Of a DNA stretch of 5,958 bases, positions 1-5,933 are shown piece after piece; the first letter of the stretch is position 1; every line of letters begins with the position of its first letter. Below the pieces are notes generated by a model, which did no database searches, had not been told where the DNA came from, and saw nothing but the letters and a program-made list of their open reading frames with translations. Origin of the DNA: Mageeibacillus sp. UBA5747 (lineage in GTDB: Bacteria > Bacillota > Clostridia > Saccharofermentanales > UBA5734); NCBI GenBank assembly GCA_002419145.1, contig DIFN01000058.1, forward strand, positions 1 through 5,958, given 5' to 3'. The position numbers were made by a program, and so were the translations under genes.

Positions 1-171
1 CGCCTCCGGAAATCCGGCCAGCACCACTCGTATCTTAGCGACGAATCCAGTGAGAGAGCTGTTAACCTGCATGTGAAAAAGCAGGCTGCTGCCGCCCAGA
101 CACCGCCAGCCGCCGGCCAGCGCCCGAAGATGAAAATCAACCTCAACGATATCGAATTCGGCAAGTACTAG
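1..171 (+). CDS. 3' end of an unidentified protein, possibly a chemoreceptor (methyl-accepting chemotaxis protein) tail
   Basis: Frame 1 is open from the window edge to a TAG stop at 169-171, giving 56 C-terminal residues; the start lies outside the window. The visible part begins with a polar, charged, probably helical stretch (containing HHSYLSDESSERAVNLHVKK). An Ala/Pro-rich segment (AAAAQTPPAAGQRPK) that looks like a flexible linker follows, and the protein ends MKINLNDIEFGKY. It lies 17 nt upstream of cheR in the same direction, so it is probably co-transcribed. A helical body, a flexible linker and a short terminal peptide directly before cheR is the arrangement seen in many chemoreceptors, and the last five residues fit the loose CheR-docking pattern x-[HFYW]-x-x-[HFYW]. 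No receptor signalling hairpin is visible because the domain would lie off the left edge. That this is a real coding end is fairly sure; the chemoreceptor identity is inference. Confidence 0.6.
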   Translation, partial: RLRKSGQHHSYLSDESSERAVNLHVKKQAAAAQTPPAAGQRPKMKINLNDIEFGKY

Positions 172-174
172 GTT

Positions 175-181
175 GAAGGAG
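175..181 (+). promoter_or_regulatory. Ribosome binding site of cheR
   Basis: GAAGGAG lies 7 nt before the ATG at 189. This is strong, optimally spaced support for that start, and it sits in the 17-nt gap after the upstream stop codon. Confidence 0.8.
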
Positions 182-188
182 CATAACC

Positions 189-1004
189 ATGTTGGAAATT
201 GGGCACGCTGAACTTGTGGAATTCACCCGATTCATACGGCTCAATTTCGGAATCAATCTGGAAGCTAAGCACAAACTGGTGGAAGGTCGTTTGGGCAACT
301 ATATCCTCGAAGCCGGATTTACAAGCTTTTCCGAGTTCCTGGAATACGCATACAACGACACCTCGGGCAAGGAATGGCCACGCCTGATCGAACGCCTGAC
401 GACCAACCACACCTATTTTTTCCGGGAATCCGCTCATTTTGATTTCATGGCTCAAACCGTTCTGCCGCAGCTGGAAAAATCGATCACCAACCGTGATATC
501 CGGATCTGGAGCGCCGGCTGCTCCTCAGGCGAAGAACCCTATTCTATCGCCATGGTTCTGGCCCAGCATTTCGGCCTGGCTGGCAGCCTGTGGGACAAGC
601 GGATCCTGGCCACGGACATCTCAGCCCGTGTGCTGGAGACAGCCCGGGCCGGGCGTTATCCGGCCAGTGCCCTGGAAGAATTGCCAGCCCGGTACAAGAG
701 CCAATACTTCAAAAAGCTCGCAGGGGATCAGTTTGAAATTGTGCCCCAGCTGCGTGACGAGGTGATCTATCGCTTGCTGAATCTGATTCATGATGAGTTC
801 CCGTTCCGCAGTCGTTTCCATGTGATCTTTTGCCGCAATGTCATGATCTATTTCGATCCCGAGACCAAGAATGACTTGGTCGACCGGTTTTATGACTGGA
901 CAGAGCCAGGCGGGTACTTGTTCATCGGCCATACGGAGACGATCAATCGCCAAGATTCCCGCTGGCGCTACATCCGCCCGGCTGTCTTCCAGAAACCATA
1001 CTGA
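189..1004 (+). CDS. cheR: CheR, chemoreceptor glutamate O-methyltransferase
   Basis: The 271-residue product is about the usual CheR length. CheR is a cytoplasmic enzyme that moves a methyl group from S-adenosylmethionine to glutamate side chains of chemoreceptors, which gives adaptation in chemotaxis together with CheB. An N-terminal helical domain covers about residues 1-75. The family motif LTTNHTYFFRE is at 70-80. The SAM-binding loop SAGCSSGEEPYS is at 108-119, followed by the acidic ATD at 141-143. CRNVMIYFD at 215-223 and GHTE at 247-250 complete the fold. The beta-subdomain (about 173-190) is roughly three residues shorter than in the Salmonella enzyme, as recalled from memory, and lacks its GTG-type loop. 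That resembles CheR proteins that do not need a receptor pentapeptide. The start is the ATG at 189, set by a strong ribosome binding site. The stop overlaps the ribosome binding site of cheB, and the two genes read as an operon. Nothing looks broken. Confidence 0.96.
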   Translation: MLEIGHAELVEFTRFIRLNFGINLEAKHKLVEGRLGNYILEAGFTSFSEFLEYAYNDTSGKEWPRLIERLTTNHTYFFRESAHFDFMAQTVLPQLEKSITNRDIRIWSAGCSSGEEPYSIAMVLAQHFGLAGSLWDKRILATDISARVLETARAGRYPASALEELPARYKSQYFKKLAGDQFEIVPQLRDEVIYRLLNLIHDEFPFRSRFHVIFCRNVMIYFDPETKNDLVDRFYDWTEPGGYLFIGHTETINRQDSRWRYIRPAVFQKPY

Positions 1005-1009
1005 AGGAG
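1004..1009 (+). promoter_or_regulatory. Ribosome binding site of cheB, overlapping the cheR stop
   Basis: AAGGAG begins at the last base of the cheR TGA and lies 11 nt before the ATG at 1021. It decides the cheB start against an in-frame extension upstream that would run back to 871 inside cheR. The overlap suggests translational coupling. Confidence 0.75.
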
Positions 1010-1020
1010 CCACCCGTGCC

Positions 1021-2127
1021 ATGAAAAAATCCATCAAGGTCCTGGTCATTGACGACTCGCTCGTGTTTCGGGAAAGCCTTAGGCGGGTCCTGGACCAGGA
1101 CCCGGCACTCGAAGTGGTGGGCGTGGCGGCCGACGTTTTCCAGGCCAATGACCTGATCGAGTCCCTCCAGCCCGATGTTCTGACGCTCGATATTGAAATG
1201 CCACGCATGGATGGGATCGATTTTCTCAGGCGCCTGATGGCTCAGTGCCCACTGCCTGTCATCGTGGTCAGTTCAGTCAGCCAGCGGGCTTTCGATGCCA
1301 TACGCGAAGGGGCCGTCGATTTCATCAGCAAACCTGCCGCTGGCACGGGGGGCCTTGCCAGCCTGGCGCGTGAGCTGATTCTGAAAGTAAAAATAGCCTC
1401 CACCGCCAAAGTTGGGCCAGCTACCCGCCCAGCCCTGCCTCGCCCATCTCCATCAGTCGATCCCCAGGGCGATCCAGTGGCTGCGAAACTGAGATTGCGC
1501 CTGCAAGAGCTGATGCAGGAAAAAATGAAGGCTGAACGCCCGGTCGAGCTGATTGTGATCGGAGCTTCCACGGGAGGCACAGAGGCCATCAGCAAGATTC
1601 TTTCACAATTAGCTGGTGATTTGCCACCGATCCTGATTGTCCAGCACATGATGCCGCTGTTCACCAAGTTGTTTGCAGAGCGGCTGAACAAGTCGTGCCA
1701 CCTGGAGGTTTGCGAAGCTGTCGATGGCCAAGTCCTGCGGCGCGGCGGCGTTGTTCTGGCCGCTGGTGAACATCACCTGAGCATAGTGCGTAAAGGCCGG
1801 GACCTTGTTGTTTCCAGCCAGAAGGGTGAACGGGTCAACGGCCATTGCCCGGCTGTCGATGTTTTGTTTGAGTCAGCCAGCCGGCTGCAGGATCTTTCCA
1901 TCCTGGCCGTACTGCTGACGGGCATGGGCTATGACGGCGCCAAGGGCTTGCTCGCATTGAAAAAGCAGGGGGCGATCACCATTGGCCAGGATGAAGACAG
2001 CTGTATCGTCTATGGCATGCCCAAAGTTGCGTATGATCTGGGTGGTGTCGATTTGCAAGCCCCTCTGGACCAGATTGCACCCTTGCTTCTCGCCTGCTCG
2101 AAATCCAGCACAACTGGCAGGAAATGA
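1021..2127 (+). CDS. cheB: CheB, chemotaxis response regulator protein-glutamate methylesterase/glutamine deamidase
   Basis: The product has 368 residues, near the usual 350-370. CheB removes methyl groups from receptor glutamates, and deamidates glutamines, in the cytoplasm; phosphorylation by CheA activates it. The receiver domain covers about 5-120: acidic pair D11-D12, phosphoacceptor D57 in TLDIEMPRMDG, S84 and K104. A Pro-rich linker with a Lys/Arg/Glu-rich helix spans about 125-173. The CheB catalytic domain covers about 175-357, with the expected triad S183 (GASTGG), H209 (QHMMP) and D305 (LTGMGYDGA). All key residues are present, so it should be active. The frame also stays open upstream to 871, but that part lies within cheR and has no support. 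The start is the ATG at 1021, after AAGGAG. CheA, the expected phosphodonor, is not in the window. The short gaps to cheR (16 nt) and to the next gene (9 nt) indicate one operon. Confidence 0.97.
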   Translation: MKKSIKVLVIDDSLVFRESLRRVLDQDPALEVVGVAADVFQANDLIESLQPDVLTLDIEMPRMDGIDFLRRLMAQCPLPVIVVSSVSQRAFDAIREGAVDFISKPAAGTGGLASLARELILKVKIASTAKVGPATRPALPRPSPSVDPQGDPVAAKLRLRLQELMQEKMKAERPVELIVIGASTGGTEAISKILSQLAGDLPPILIVQHMMPLFTKLFAERLNKSCHLEVCEAVDGQVLRRGGVVLAAGEHHLSIVRKGRDLVVSSQKGERVNGHCPAVDVLFESASRLQDLSILAVLLTGMGYDGAKGLLALKKQGAITIGQDEDSCIVYGMPKVAYDLGGVDLQAPLDQIAPLLLACSKSSTTGRK

Positions 2128-2131
2128 GGTG
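2126..2131 (+). promoter_or_regulatory. Ribosome binding site of the GGDEF-EAL gene, overlapping the cheB stop
   Basis: GAGGTG overlaps the cheB TGA (2125-2127). Measured from GAGG, the ATG at 2137 is 7 nt away, while the in-frame GTG at 2131 is only 1 nt away and overlaps the site. The spacing favours the ATG at 2137. Confidence 0.65.
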
Positions 2132-2136
2132 TGACC

Positions 2137-4284
2137 ATGCCTTTTTTCACAGTATCTGAGGATCTGAACCCCCCCACGGCGACAGAAGGCCGGCCGATGG
2201 TTAAGCCTTGCCGCGATGCATGGCGGATTATCTCAGTCTATATCGCAGCCAGCTTGTTCTGGGTTTTGTTCAGCGACCTGATTTTAAACAGTCTGGACGT
2301 TGCCCCATCTGTTTACCAAGCGATCCAGTACGTCAAGGCTGGCTTGTTCATCCTGGTTTCCGGCAGCATTTTCTACCTGATCCTGCAGCATAAGTTGCAG
2401 CAGATCCGTATATCAGATGAAACAAGTCTCAGGGAGAATGCCAAACTGGCCCGAACGGTGAACAACCTCAAAATCATCGAGTTGAGCCTGAGGCGGCAAC
2501 AAGCTGAACAAGCTGAATTGAGCGAAATCCTGCGCAAAGAGAAAGAGTTGCTCAACAACATCATCGAAAGTGCTCCGGTCTTCCTGATGGTTACGGACGA
2601 TCGAGGCGCCATTGTCCAGTTCAACCCCTTTGCCGAACAGTTAACAGGCTATCGTTGGGCGGAACTGTTTGGCTGCAAGATGGATGTCCTGGTTCAATCG
2701 GACGTGGTCCCAGGCCTGGGAAAAGTCCAGGACACCTGTTTCCACCCGGGGGAGAGTCTGGTGAACGGCCAGGAAACCATCGTTCATGGCAAAAATGGTG
2801 TAGCCCTGACGCTGCTGATGAATAGCAGATCTCTGCTCAACACCGAAGGCTTGGCCATTGGCCACCTGATCATCGGCATGGATATCACAGAGCGGCGGCA
2901 GATGGAGCAGAAACTGCATCGTCTGGCGTATGAAGACCCCATGACGGGCTTACCCAACCAGGCGCGGCTGGTAGAGGATGGAGCCAGGTTGATCGAGACT
3001 TCAAAAAGGCGTTCTCATCAACTGGCCTGTATCCACCTGGATGTAGACAATTTCAAACAAATCAATGAAACCTTGGGCATGGCAGCTGCAGATACCCTGC
3101 TCATTGATCTGGCTGGCTTGCTGAAATCATATGAGCACACAGGGATCTGCGCCTATCGCCTGAATGGCGATGAGTTTGCCTTGGTTTTGACCCATGTCCC
3201 GGACCGCGCCCAAATAGCGGCGACCATCGGCCAGATTTTTGAGTGTTTCAGCAGACCGTGGCACTTGGAAGGGCAGTCCTTGTTTATCACAGTCAGTGCT
3301 GGAATCGCCGTCTATCCCGATCATGGTCAAGACATGACCGGGCTGATGCAAAGCGCCCACGCGGCCTTATCCCATGCCAAAGTCAAAGGCTGCAACAACT
3401 GGATGTTTTTTGATAGTTGGATGCGGGAATCCTCCTGGAAAAACATCCATTTGTATAACAATTTGCAACAGGCGATCAATCTTGGTCAGTTCAAATTGCA
3501 TTACCAGCCTCTGGTTGACTTGGTGACGGATTCGATCATCGGTCTGGAGGCCTTGATCCGCTGGCCTAACCAGGCAGGTGGCTTTTATCCGCCTATGGAA
3601 TTTATACCCTTTTCGGAATCGACGGGTCAGATTGCGGCGATCAGCGACTGGGTGATCCGGGAAGTCTATGCCCAGCGGCAAGCGTGGCTAAGCCAGGGGG
3701 TCCGGATGGTGGACATATCCATCAATTTGTCCGGTAATCTGCTGTCTGATGGCCAGGTCATTCCCCTCTTTGAAAGACTGGCACGACAGAGTGGCCAGAC
3801 GTGGCAGGGCATCGAGATTGAAATTACCGAAACAGCGGCTGTGAGCAATTTTGAACAGACCATCGCGGTACTCGGTCGCTTGAAAGAATTAGGTTTTTCG
3901 GTTGCCCTTGATGATTTCGGTACAGGCTACTCATCCCTGACCTATCTGCGCAAATTACCGATCGACCGGATCAAGATAGACCGATCTTTCCTCCAGGACA
4001 TCACCGGAGAAAATAATAACCAGCGGAAGATTTACCAGTCCATTGTCACCTTGGCTCATCAGCTGGGTCTGGAAGTGGTCGCAGAGGGTGTCGAGACGGT
4101 AGAACAATTACTGATTCTCAAAGCCATCGGCTGTGACTTGGCCCAGGGGTATTACTTGTCACGGCCCTTGCCGGCCGCAGAAATCCGTCTGCTGCTGGAA
4201 AAAAGTCCCGGACCGCGCAACATGCCCTTTTCAGGAAGGGCCACAGCCAGCCCTGCAGACTGGGTGTTTTCACCAAGAAAATGA
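2137..4284 (+). CDS. Membrane-anchored PAS-GGDEF-EAL protein, probable cyclic-di-GMP phosphodiesterase
   Basis: The product has 715 residues, numbered from the ATG at 2137. Two membrane helices (about 31-50 and 66-85) flank a short external loop and contain the SD and VKAG positions of a two-helix module common in bacterial sensor proteins. A coiled coil (about 96-140), a PAS domain (about 139-255), a GGDEF domain (about 261-425) and an EAL domain (about 437-690) follow, all expected in the cytoplasm. The EAL site looks complete: YQP 456-458, EAL 471-473, N530, E562, DDFGTG 592-597, K613, E650 and Q670. The GGDEF signature reads NGDEF (343-347), the usual GH...GD reads GM...AD (314-319), and the RxxD inhibitory site is absent, so cyclase activity is doubtful. 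The predicted role is hydrolysis of c-di-GMP to pGpG, possibly controlled by the PAS domain and a degenerate GGDEF acting as a GTP sensor. The ATGs at 2137 and 2197 and the GTG at 2131 are all possible starts; 2137 is preferred on spacing. It is the last gene of the cheRB operon. Confidence 0.93.
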   Translation: MPFFTVSEDLNPPTATEGRPMVKPCRDAWRIISVYIAASLFWVLFSDLILNSLDVAPSVYQAIQYVKAGLFILVSGSIFYLILQHKLQQIRISDETSLRENAKLARTVNNLKIIELSLRRQQAEQAELSEILRKEKELLNNIIESAPVFLMVTDDRGAIVQFNPFAEQLTGYRWAELFGCKMDVLVQSDVVPGLGKVQDTCFHPGESLVNGQETIVHGKNGVALTLLMNSRSLLNTEGLAIGHLIIGMDITERRQMEQKLHRLAYEDPMTGLPNQARLVEDGARLIETSKRRSHQLACIHLDVDNFKQINETLGMAAADTLLIDLAGLLKSYEHTGICAYRLNGDEFALVLTHVPDRAQIAATIGQIFECFSRPWHLEGQSLFITVSAGIAVYPDHGQDMTGLMQSAHAALSHAKVKGCNNWMFFDSWMRESSWKNIHLYNNLQQAINLGQFKLHYQPLVDLVTDSIIGLEALIRWPNQAGGFYPPMEFIPFSESTGQIAAISDWVIREVYAQRQAWLSQGVRMVDISINLSGNLLSDGQVIPLFERLARQSGQTWQGIEIEITETAAVSNFEQTIAVLGRLKELGFSVALDDFGTGYSSLTYLRKLPIDRIKIDRSFLQDITGENNNQRKIYQSIVTLAHQLGLEVVAEGVETVEQLLILKAIGCDLAQGYYLSRPLPAAEIRLLLEKSPGPRNMPFSGRATASPADWVFSPRK

Positions 4285-4305
4285 TAGATTGCATTCGCAT
4301 GCTTA

Positions 4306-4314
4306 TGATACAAT
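4306..4314 (+). promoter_or_regulatory. Extended -10 promoter candidate for the photolyase gene
   Basis: TGaTACAAT combines the TG of an extended -10 element with a TACAAT hexamer (4309-4314). A start of transcription around 4321 would give a leader of roughly 45 nt before the photolyase ATG. A TTGCAT at 4289-4294 is spaced only 14 nt away, so there is no good -35, which is tolerated for extended -10 promoters. The site lies in the 83-nt gap between the two genes, which supports separate transcription of the photolyase. Confidence 0.45.
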
Positions 4315-4355
4315 TCTCCTGACTCTTTAAGAATCAGTCTAAATTACTCTTGGCC

Positions 4356-4360
4356 AGGAG
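4356..4360 (+). promoter_or_regulatory. Ribosome binding site of the photolyase gene
   Basis: AGGAG lies 7 nt before the ATG at 4368. The upstream in-frame TTG at 4350 would precede this site and has no ribosome binding site of its own, so the ATG is the start. Confidence 0.8.
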
Positions 4361-4367
4361 TGACAAG

Positions 4368-5768
4368 ATGTTCAACAGAAACCGTCATCTGAACAATTGC
4401 CCCGTGCACCCTGGCCCGGTCCTGTACTGGATGAACCGTGACCAGCGCGCTGCTGACAATTGGGCCTTGCTCACCGCCCAGCAGGAAGCCATCCACTCCG
4501 GTCAGCCGCTGCTGGTGGTTTTTTGTCTGCAGGAAGCATTCCTCGGCGCCCGGCCCGAGCATTTCAGTTTCATGCTCGAAGGCCTGCTGGAAACAGCTCG
4601 GACATTATCCGATCTCAATATTTCATTCATCGTGCGCCGGGGTCATCCATCCTGTGAGCTTCTGGCCGTCGCCGAGAAGGTTCATGCCGGTCTGATCGTG
4701 ACTGACTTTTCGCCGCTGCGCCTGCCGCGCCAGTGGCGCAAAGAGCTGGCCGTTGCTGCGCAGGAGGCTGGTCTGGCTGTCTGGGAAACCGACGCCCACA
4801 ACATTATTCCTTGCTGGCTGGTTTCAGACAAGCTCGAGTTTGCCGCGCGCACGATCCGGCCGAAAATCCAACGCCAATTGCCAGCCTGGCTGACCGACCT
4901 CCCGGTTTTGGCCCGGCATCCGATCAATCTGTCCCAGGAACTGCTGCATGACGTTTCGGCCCAGACTGGTCGATCTGTGATCCAGCAGGCTCTGGCTGAC
5001 CTTGAGCATCAGACCGCTCCCGATGGCCGCCGCCAGATGCTGCCACCATCAGGCCCTGCTGCGGCCAAGCTTCGTTTGTCTCATTTCATCGCGGATTCGC
5101 TGAAAGATTTCGATCGGCGCAATGATCCCAATTTGCCGGTTTCTTCACGCCTGTCCCCTTACCTGCATTTTGGCCAGGTTTCGGCCCAGCGGGTGGCCCT
5201 GTCTGTCCACGCTGCTGCCCAGACCAATCCAGAATTGGCACCGCCTGCAGCTTCGTTCCTCGAGGAGCTGATCGTCCGGCGCGAATTGGCGGATAACTAC
5301 TGTTTTTATCACCCTGACTATGACAACTGGCAGGGCTTTCCCGCTTGGGCGCGCCAGACCCTTGAGCGCCATCGCACCGACCCGCGAACCTATCGCTACA
5401 GGGACGAGCAGCTGGAAAATGGCCAGACCCACGATCCACTCTGGAACACAGCTCAGCTCGAGTTGCGCGACACCGGTCAGATGCCAGGCTATCTGAGGAT
5501 GTACTGGGCCAAGAAACTGCTCGAATGGTGCGCGACACCAGAGCAGGCGCAACAGTTTGCGATTGCCCTCAATGATGGTCTGGCCATTGACGGCCGCGAC
5601 CCCAATGGCTATGTGGGCATCGCCTGGTCGATCGGCGGCGTCCATGACCGGCCCTGGGGCGAGCGGCCGGTTTTCGGCACGATCCGGACCCTGACGTATG
5701 ACGGCTGCCGCAGAAAATTCTCGGTTGATGCTTATATCCGGAAAGAATCGGACCGGAGAGATGGATAA
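4368..5768 (+). CDS. phr: Class II CPD photolyase (deoxyribodipyrimidine photo-lyase)
   Basis: The 466-residue product is the usual length for class II enzymes. It uses reduced FAD and near-UV/blue light to split cyclobutane pyrimidine dimers in DNA. The N-terminal alpha/beta antenna domain (about 17-150) opens with the class II pattern YWMNRDQRAADNWAL at 20-34. The FAD-binding helical domain follows: SRLSPYLHFGQVS at 260-272, FLEELIVRRELADNYCFY at 297-314, GYLRMYWAKKLLEW at 374-387 and LNDGLAIDGRDPNGY at 401-415. IGGVHDRPWGERPVFG at 422-437 is typical of class II. W359, W380 and W387 match, one position off, the electron-transfer tryptophans I recall for the Methanosarcina mazei enzyme, and N402 matches its flavin-contacting Asn. 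Nothing is truncated, so it should be active. The start ATG has AGGAG 7 nt upstream. It probably has its own promoter at about 4306-4314 rather than being part of the chemotaxis operon. An insertion sequence begins 56 nt after its TAA stop. Confidence 0.96.
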   Translation: MFNRNRHLNNCPVHPGPVLYWMNRDQRAADNWALLTAQQEAIHSGQPLLVVFCLQEAFLGARPEHFSFMLEGLLETARTLSDLNISFIVRRGHPSCELLAVAEKVHAGLIVTDFSPLRLPRQWRKELAVAAQEAGLAVWETDAHNIIPCWLVSDKLEFAARTIRPKIQRQLPAWLTDLPVLARHPINLSQELLHDVSAQTGRSVIQQALADLEHQTAPDGRRQMLPPSGPAAAKLRLSHFIADSLKDFDRRNDPNLPVSSRLSPYLHFGQVSAQRVALSVHAAAQTNPELAPPAASFLEELIVRRELADNYCFYHPDYDNWQGFPAWARQTLERHRTDPRTYRYRDEQLENGQTHDPLWNTAQLELRDTGQMPGYLRMYWAKKLLEWCATPEQAQQFAIALNDGLAIDGRDPNGYVGIAWSIGGVHDRPWGERPVFGTIRTLTYDGCRRKFSVDAYIRKESDRRDG

Positions 5769-5824
5769 AAGACCTGTCACCCTTAAGGAAAAACCAGTCA
5801 TTGGCATCAGTGCCTGCGGATTCA
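5769..5824. other. Intergenic spacer between the photolyase stop and the insertion sequence
   Basis: These 56 nt hold an 8-bp palindrome CCTTAAGG (5781-5788) and a 4-bp hairpin GGCA-TCAG-TGCC (5803-5814), but no T-tract. No convincing terminator is visible, so the photolyase transcript may run into the element, or the original terminator may lie beyond the insertion. Confidence 0.5.
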
Positions 5825-5850
5825 GATAGAGTCCGTATACTTGGTGTAAA
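5825..5850 (+). repeat. Left terminal inverted repeat of the IS256-type element
   Basis: About 26 bp, beginning GATAGAGTCCGTATAC and continuing through GGTGTAAA. Compared with the IS256 terminus recalled from memory, it differs by a few substitutions and one extra G. Its partner repeat lies outside the window, so inversion cannot be shown here. Confidence 0.7.
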
Positions 5851-5885
5851 TTGAGAAATAAAAAGAGCCACGAGCTCGCTTTCGG

Positions 5886-5891
5886 TATAAT
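5886..5891 (+). promoter_or_regulatory. -10 box of the IS transposase promoter (candidate)
   Basis: A perfect TATAAT lies 42 nt before the transposase ATG, inside the element. I see no -35 hexamer at 16-18 nt upstream (sequence there is like AAGAGC). This would make a weak promoter, as is common for transposases. Confidence 0.4.
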
Positions 5892-5933
5892 AGGTTTTTG
5901 CAAAGAAACGAATAGACTGAAAGGACTGAACTC

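Noticed and set aside
871..1020. In-frame extension of cheB upstream to 871
   Set aside because: It overlaps cheR for over 130 bases in another frame, adds 50 residues with no family similarity, and has no ribosome binding site. The ATG at 1021 begins the receiver domain as expected.
621..1208. Minus-strand open frame (195 codons) opposite cheR and cheB
   Set aside because: It spans two well-supported genes, has no family features and is a shadow of their coding bias.
4321..4339. Partial palindrome GACT...AGTC as a possible terminator or operator
   Set aside because: Only four outer pairs are perfect, the middle mismatches, and there is no T-tract. It would also lie at or after the proposed transcription start of the photolyase gene.
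4350..4367. TTG start at 4350 for the photolyase
   Set aside because: The only ribosome binding site, AGGAG 4356-4360, lies after it and 7 nt before the ATG at 4368.
5803..5814. Hairpin GGCA-TCAG-TGCC after the photolyase gene as a terminator
   Set aside because: A four-pair stem without a following T-run is too weak to call.
5871..5878. CGAGCTCG palindrome inside the IS leader
   Set aside because: An 8-bp palindrome of this kind is expected by chance, and it is not placed like a known IS256 regulatory site.
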